Positions 5,854 to 6,550 of a stretch of 6,550 bases of DNA are shown here, one piece after another. Position 1 is the stretch's first letter, and every line of letters starts with the position of its first letter. Position numbers and translations under genes: made by a program. Origin of the DNA: an uncultured Filifactor sp. (GTDB lineage Bacteria; Bacillota; Clostridia; Peptostreptococcales; Filifactoraceae); contig CAMYCP010000078.1 of the NCBI GenBank assembly GCA_947254385.1, positions 1 to 6,550 on the forward strand, read 5' to 3'. The notes beneath the pieces are model-generated. The model did not search any database, was not told the origin of the DNA, and worked only from the letters and a program-made list of their open reading frames with translations.

Positions 5854-6550
5854 ATGAAAAAACTGTCAGCTTTATTATTGTCCGTATTTTTAATTTTAAA
5901 TCTTTCAAATTGCGCCAAGAAAGAAGAAACTCAGGAAACACCTGCAGTTTCCGTGGATACTCTAATATTAAAATCAGGAGAGATAGTAGAGTACGCCGAT
6001 GTTACTTCGCATATAACATCCGATACATCAAACGTTGCACCTAAAGTTTCAGGTACTGTTAAAAAGGTGTATGTAAACATCGGTCAAAAGGTAAAAGCGG
6101 GGGATGATATACTGAAAATAGATGATTCGGATTTAATCACAAAACTGAATCAGGCAGAGGCGGCCGTTGCGCTTGCAAAGGCAAGTCGTGATATGAGCGC
6201 CGGAGGAAGTTTTGAAGGTAATATAGTTAAATTACGTTCATCTGTGGATTCGCTTAATTTACAGTATGAAGATGCACTTAAAAATGTTGACAGATTGAAA
6301 GCCCTTTATGAAACGGGAGCGATAGCAAAAGCGGATCTTGAAAAAGCCGAACTTGGAGCTGAAATGCTTAAAAATCAATTGGAAACGGCAAAACAGACAC
6401 TTGATTTAACTGAAAATACTATTGCAGGCGAAACGAACCGCCTGGGAAACTCACAAGTTGAGCAGGCTGAGAGTGCGACTGAATCAATTCGTGACATGAT
6501 AGCTTATACCTCAGTTAAATCCCCTATAAACGGAGTTGTAACCTCTATAG
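5854..6550 (+). CDS. Membrane-fusion (HlyD/MacA/AcrA-type) efflux adaptor lipoprotein, 3' end cut
   Basis: The first 232 residues of an efflux adaptor; the reading frame runs off the window. The N-terminus is a lipoprotein signal: MKK, a hydrophobic stretch, then LSNC with Cys20 as the acylation site. Asn just before the cysteine is unusual (Gly, Ala or Ser is typical). Residues 62-90 (APKVSGTVKKVYVNIGQKV and on) are the first half of a biotinyl-lipoyl-like domain. Residues of about 92-212 are Ala/Leu/Glu/Lys-rich and fit the alpha-helical hairpin, with YETGAIAKADLEKA at the usual hairpin position. SPINGVVTSI (223-232) begins the second lipoyl half. Such adaptors bridge an RND or MacB-type ABC pump to the envelope; the pump should lie downstream, outside the window. 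AAGGAG at 5838-5843, ten bases before ATG, supports the start. Which pump type cannot be decided here. Confidence 0.92.
   Translation, partial: MKKLSALLLSVFLILNLSNCAKKEETQETPAVSVDTLILKSGEIVEYADVTSHITSDTSNVAPKVSGTVKKVYVNIGQKVKAGDDILKIDDSDLITKLNQAEAAVALAKASRDMSAGGSFEGNIVKLRSSVDSLNLQYEDALKNVDRLKALYETGAIAKADLEKAELGAEMLKNQLETAKQTLDLTENTIAGETNRLGNSQVEQAESATESIRDMIAYTSVKSPINGVVTSI

Noticed and set aside
5811..6044. 77-codon frame starting at TTG and overlapping the adaptor gene
   Set aside because: It lies in a different frame from the adaptor, which has a lipoprotein signal, family motifs, a ribosome site and a promoter; the overlap is a shadow.

Overview
The window is a low-G+C bacterial chromosome segment, all read on the + strand. 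It carries four glycolytic genes in the order gap, pgk, tpiA, eno, followed by the start of a membrane-fusion (HlyD/MacA/AcrA-type) adaptor lipoprotein cut off by the window end. Strong GGAGG ribosome sites, AT-rich leaders, intrinsic terminators with U-tracts, a lysine riboswitch and an IS200/IS605-type remnant together suggest an anaerobic Firmicute (clostridial sense). The adaptor also leaves a low-G+C diderm possible. The species cannot be fixed from the sequence.

Layout. 1-324: AT-rich leader of gap, with an extended -10 promoter near 127-135 and a long 5' UTR containing a 9-bp inverted repeat; no gene is seen. 325-1341: gap, followed by a strong hairpin terminator. 1405-1623: a compact element of about 219 bp with IS200/IS605-like ends and a structured interior, lying between gap and pgk; no transposase or nuclease gene remains. 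1711-2901 pgk and 2915-3667 tpiA are 13 bp apart and clearly co-transcribed. 3668-3922: 255-bp AT-rich leader of eno, with inverted repeats and a weak promoter candidate. 3923-5212: eno. 5213-5853: 641 bp without a gene, holding a consensus-like promoter, a lysine riboswitch, its intrinsic terminator, a hairpin-dense stretch, a second intrinsic terminator and an extended -10 promoter. 5854 onward: the adaptor gene.

Gap, Pgk, TpiA and Eno form the triose part of glycolysis: TpiA interconverts the two triose phosphates, Gap oxidises glyceraldehyde-3-phosphate, Pgk makes ATP, and Eno makes phosphoenolpyruvate. Phosphoglycerate mutase, often between tpiA and eno in Firmicutes, is absent here, and no CggR-type repressor gene precedes gap within the window.

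The two points most worth attention are the lysine riboswitch, which has its own promoter and terminator but no recognisable lysine gene behind it, and the miniature IS605-like element with an omega-RNA-like 3' part embedded in the glycolytic cluster.
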